A DNA stretch of 64,000 bases from Bradyrhizobium algeriense (GTDB lineage Bacteria > Pseudomonadota > Alphaproteobacteria > Rhizobiales > Xanthobacteraceae). The notes under the pieces were generated by a model. That model was not told the origin of the DNA, did no database searches, and saw nothing but the letters and a program-made list of their open reading frames with translations. Position 1 is the stretch's first letter. The number at the start of each line of letters is the position of its first letter. The stretch is from assembly GCF_036924595.1 (NCBI RefSeq), contig NZ_JAZHRV010000001.1:6723501-6787500 (forward strand), written 5' to 3'. Shown piece by piece: positions 61,765 to 64,000 of this stretch. The translations under genes were made by a program, and so were the position numbers.

Positions 61765-62922
61765 ATGAACGTCGTTGCTAAAGCCGTAAAGCATGCTGCA
61801 CCCGGACCATATTTGGGCTTTGCGCTACAGCCGGTGCGCCTCTGCTATCATTTGCTAACTTGTCCGAAAGATGCACGCGTCTCGCTTGAGTATTTGGACG
61901 ATGTAGCCATCCACAATCCGGACGGCTCTGTTACTCTCGAACAGACTAAGAGCGCGCTGAAGCAAAATCCGCTCTCGGATTGGGCGGCGGACTTATGGAA
62001 AACGATAGCAAATTGGCTCAACAGCGCATCGAACAATACGATTGTCCCACACCATTCTCAATTTCGACTCTACGTAACGCCCCTGCGAACAGGGGAATGG
62101 GCACAGGCGCTCAGCAGCGCCAACTCCGCCGGGGAAGTCGCCGACCTTGTCGAGAAAATAAAGGCTAAATACGCGAAGAAAAAATTGGCCTGTGATCCTT
62201 ACTTACAACGCTTTTTCGATGCCCCCGAGAATGACCGCGTTGCCATCGTGACGCGCTTCAGTGTGGTGAGCGAGGATGATCCCATTGAGGCCCTGCGTAC
62301 TCTTATCAAGGCAACAGTTGCGCCTGATATAGTTGACATCCTGTGTCACTCCGCAATCGGCATGGCGAAGGAGCAGGCGGACAAATTAATACGCGATGGT
62401 AAGCCGGCCCTGATCGACGGCAACACTTTCAAAGCCAACTTCATCAGCTTTGTGAAGAAGAACAATCTGCCCGGCTTGCTCACGTCCTTTGCGTCAGCGC
62501 CAGCGCAAGATGAGGTCGCCGCTGTACTGTCAACGCATCCAACGTTTATTCGTCAACTCGAGATCATTAAGACAAGTCAGGAAGATCGCGTTAGGGCGGT
62601 CAGCGATCTTTTACGGACATCCGCCGACAAGTCTGTATGGGCCGAAACCGGCCAAGTGTTTGAAGCAAGCTTACGGGACTGGGATGACGACCTTGTGCGA
62701 CGGCATGCTCTGATATGCGGTGAAATTTCTGACGTTTATTCGGAAAAAGATCCTCAATTTAGAGGGCGCCAAAGCTACCGCCGCTGCGCACAGTTGCAGG
62801 CGCCGCTGGACGGTCGCGCGGTCCCTGCGCATTTTGTGCATGGATGTTTCAATGCCTTGGCCGACTCCATGCAGATTGGATGGCATCCAGATTACAAATC
62901 TCTATTGGTTGAGGATAGCTAA
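61765..62922 (+). CDS. ABC-3C system protein with DUF4297/Cap4-like nuclease domain
   Basis: A 385-residue protein starting at the ATG at 61765, after GGGGCGGGGG. Its first 90 residues show a PD-(D/E)xK pattern as in Cap4/DUF4297 nucleases: GPYLGFALQPVRLCYHLL, then Glu42 and Asp45-Asp46 in VSLEYLDDVAI, and Gln60-x-Lys62 in TLEQTKSALK, followed by DLWKTIANWL. The remaining 290 residues are helical without known domain. It would be the DNA-cutting effector of a three-component ABC (ABC-3C) conflict system. The stop overlaps the next ATG (TAATG). GC content is lower than in the core genes (one counted line is 30 of 60), suggesting transfer. The nuclease call is by motif only. Confidence 0.75.
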   Translation: MNVVAKAVKHAAPGPYLGFALQPVRLCYHLLTCPKDARVSLEYLDDVAIHNPDGSVTLEQTKSALKQNPLSDWAADLWKTIANWLNSASNNTIVPHHSQFRLYVTPLRTGEWAQALSSANSAGEVADLVEKIKAKYAKKKLACDPYLQRFFDAPENDRVAIVTRFSVVSEDDPIEALRTLIKATVAPDIVDILCHSAIGMAKEQADKLIRDGKPALIDGNTFKANFISFVKKNNLPGLLTSFASAPAQDEVAAVLSTHPTFIRQLEIIKTSQEDRVRAVSDLLRTSADKSVWAETGQVFEASLRDWDDDLVRRHALICGEISDVYSEKDPQFRGRQSYRRCAQLQAPLDGRAVPAHFVHGCFNALADSMQIGWHPDYKSLLVEDS

Positions 62923-63434
62923 TGGCTGATTCTTTAGTGAGTTCATCGTCTCTAAGCGAGATCGAGATCGTTCAAAATCCCGCATTGGGCGCATTCGCTA
63001 TTTGGCGCTTCGGATTAGGATTTCAGAGTGAGGACAGCCGCCCTGCATCATTTCTGCTCACGTTCCTTGTTCTGCCCCTTGTGTTGCACCGGCCGACTTT
63101 GGCAATCATTAATTCAACTCAAAGAGCATCAGGGTTAGCTCTGTTCGCCGCCAAATTGGGGCAAGAACGCGAAAATCTCCTTGCAGTGCACGAGCGGGCG
63201 CTCGCACTTAGGCGGCTTACGTTACAATCAATCGCGATGGGTACAGCGCAGCGCCTCTTAACACTAGACTATGCTGCAACAACCATCCGCGCCAATTCAC
63301 CTGAATCCAGCGTTCGAAAGCCCGTACTGCCAGAACGGATAAAAGGTTTTTCAGGCGCTCCCGAAAAGGTCGGCTACTGGTTTTCAAAACTAGGCCTGCA
63401 TCAAATTACATCTACGCTAGCTGTGGAGTTCTAA
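62922..63434 (+). CDS. three-component ABC system middle component (DUF6521-like)
   Basis: A 170-residue protein matching the MC family: [80 protein letters not shown], and [20 protein letters not shown]. Middle components bridge the ATPase and effector in ABC-3C systems; their biochemical role is not established. Both junctions are one-base TAATG overlaps, so the three proteins are made together. Lower GC matches the partner genes. Confidence 0.85.
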   Translation: MADSLVSSSSLSEIEIVQNPALGAFAIWRFGLGFQSEDSRPASFLLTFLVLPLVLHRPTLAIINSTQRASGLALFAAKLGQERENLLAVHERALALRRLTLQSIAMGTAQRLLTLDYAATTIRANSPESSVRKPVLPERIKGFSGAPEKVGYWFSKLGLHQITSTLAVEF

Positions 63435-64000
63435 TGTACTTTCAGCTTCGCAAGCTCATCTTATGGCCTCGCATCGATGCACCACCTCGTGTGGTTACAT
63501 TCCAGCCCGGCCACGTAAACGTCATTAGCGGAGCCTCCAAGACCGGAAAATCGGCGGTAATTCCTATCATTGACTACTGCTTGGGAGCAGACAAGTGCGC
63601 CATCCCCGTCGGCGTTATCCGTGAAAATTGCGGTTGGTTCGGAATAATCGTCGAGACAGTCGAAGGGCAAAAGCTTCTGGCAAGGCGCGAACCTGGTGAC
63701 CAGCAGAAGACTGGCGATATGGTCCTCATTGAGGCCCCACAAATTGAAGTCCCCACACGCATCGAAGAGAAAAACACCAACCTTGATACCGTAAAAAATA
63801 TGTTGAACAGGCTGGCGGGTTTGACCAACCTCGAATTTGAACCTGGTACGGAAAACGGATTCAAATCACGCCCGAGCTTTCGTGATCTGATGGCCTTTAC
63901 CTTTCAGCCCCAGAACATCGTTGCTAATCCCGACGTAATGTTTTTCAAGGCAGACACCACGGAACATCGCGAGAAACTAAAGACGATTTTTCCCTACATA
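63434..64000 (+). CDS. DUF3732 RAD50/SMC-like ATPase, N-terminal part (cut by window edge)
   Basis: The first 189 codons are visible, from the ATG overlapping the previous stop. It opens [20 protein letters not shown], then [20 protein letters not shown], with Walker A GASKTGKS at residues 33-40, and [20 protein letters not shown]. This is the DUF3732 start, a RAD50/RecN-like ABC ATPase whose coiled-coil and Walker B part would lie beyond base 64000. It is the ATPase of the ABC-3C set, expected to sense DNA and license the nuclease. No stop is seen inside the window. Confidence 0.88.
   Translation, partial: MYFQLRKLILWPRIDAPPRVVTFQPGHVNVISGASKTGKSAVIPIIDYCLGADKCAIPVGVIRENCGWFGIIVETVEGQKLLARREPGDQQKTGDMVLIEAPQIEVPTRIEEKNTNLDTVKNMLNRLAGLTNLEFEPGTENGFKSRPSFRDLMAFTFQPQNIVANPDVMFFKADTTEHREKLKTIFPYI

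Overview
The window looks like chromosome from a GC-rich alphaproteobacterium of the Nitrobacteraceae, most like Bradyrhizobium or Rhodopseudomonas. This rests on several things seen in the sequence. There is a housekeeping run of carD-fdxA-S4 protein-Suv3-like helicase-DUF3108-rpmB. Several intergenic palindromes are of types common in that group. There is also a dense load of ABC-type uptake and acyl-CoA catabolism genes with LysR, MarR, LacI and AraC regulators. No plasmid or phage backbone is visible. The assignment is inference from family resemblance; no search was run.

Bases 1-26,400 form an accessory catabolic region made of adjacent regulated modules. (a) A MATE efflux pump (cut by the left edge) and a Tat-like epoxide-hydrolase-type enzyme face a TetR regulator across two identical-architecture palindromes. 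(b) A six-gene minus-strand operon (two amidohydrolases, a Rieske ferredoxin and a complete Fe3+-type ABC importer) faces a MarR regulator across inverted repeats; a decayed third binding-protein gene sits at its end. (c) A two-subunit aconitase X, an FAD oxidoreductase and a second binding protein of the same family, with no permease of its own, face a LysR regulator. (d) A sugar-oxidation module (mutarotase, aldo/keto reductase, lactonase) with an amidase and a LacI regulator faces a complete oligopeptide-type ABC importer across two LacI-like operators. A LivF-like ATPase remnant without a Walker A motif lies at the end of this module.

Bases 26,400-44,960 begin with tRNA-Arg(CCU). An orphan tricarboxylate-type binding protein, a cupin and an RraA-like protein follow, facing an AraC regulator. 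Next come small secreted or membrane proteins, a ketopantoate-reductase-like enzyme, an SDR, a beta-oxidation-like set (two acyl-CoA dehydrogenases, two enoyl-CoA hydratases, a VOC protein), a LivK-type binding protein, and a 1119-residue SAM-cyclase-AAA-TPR signalling protein.

Bases 45,000-52,300 carry mobile DNA and damage: an IS110-family insertion, a frameshifted VOC gene beside it, and an internally deleted IS66 remnant. A thermonuclease-like protein, an M48 lipoprotein protease and a methyltransferase lie among them.

Bases 52,300-60,040 are the conserved core (carD, fdxA, S4 protein, helicase, DUF3108 protein, rpmB) with recognisable promoters and terminators.

Bases 60,100-64,000 look like a small defence-type island. 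A DUF1902/HicA toxin-antitoxin pair and a lipoprotein precede a lower-GC, tightly overlapping three-gene operon. It encodes a DUF4297/Cap4-like nuclease protein, an ABC three-component middle component, and a DUF3732 RAD50/SMC-like ATPase cut by the right edge. This ABC-3C conflict system is the strongest candidate for unusual biology in the window.
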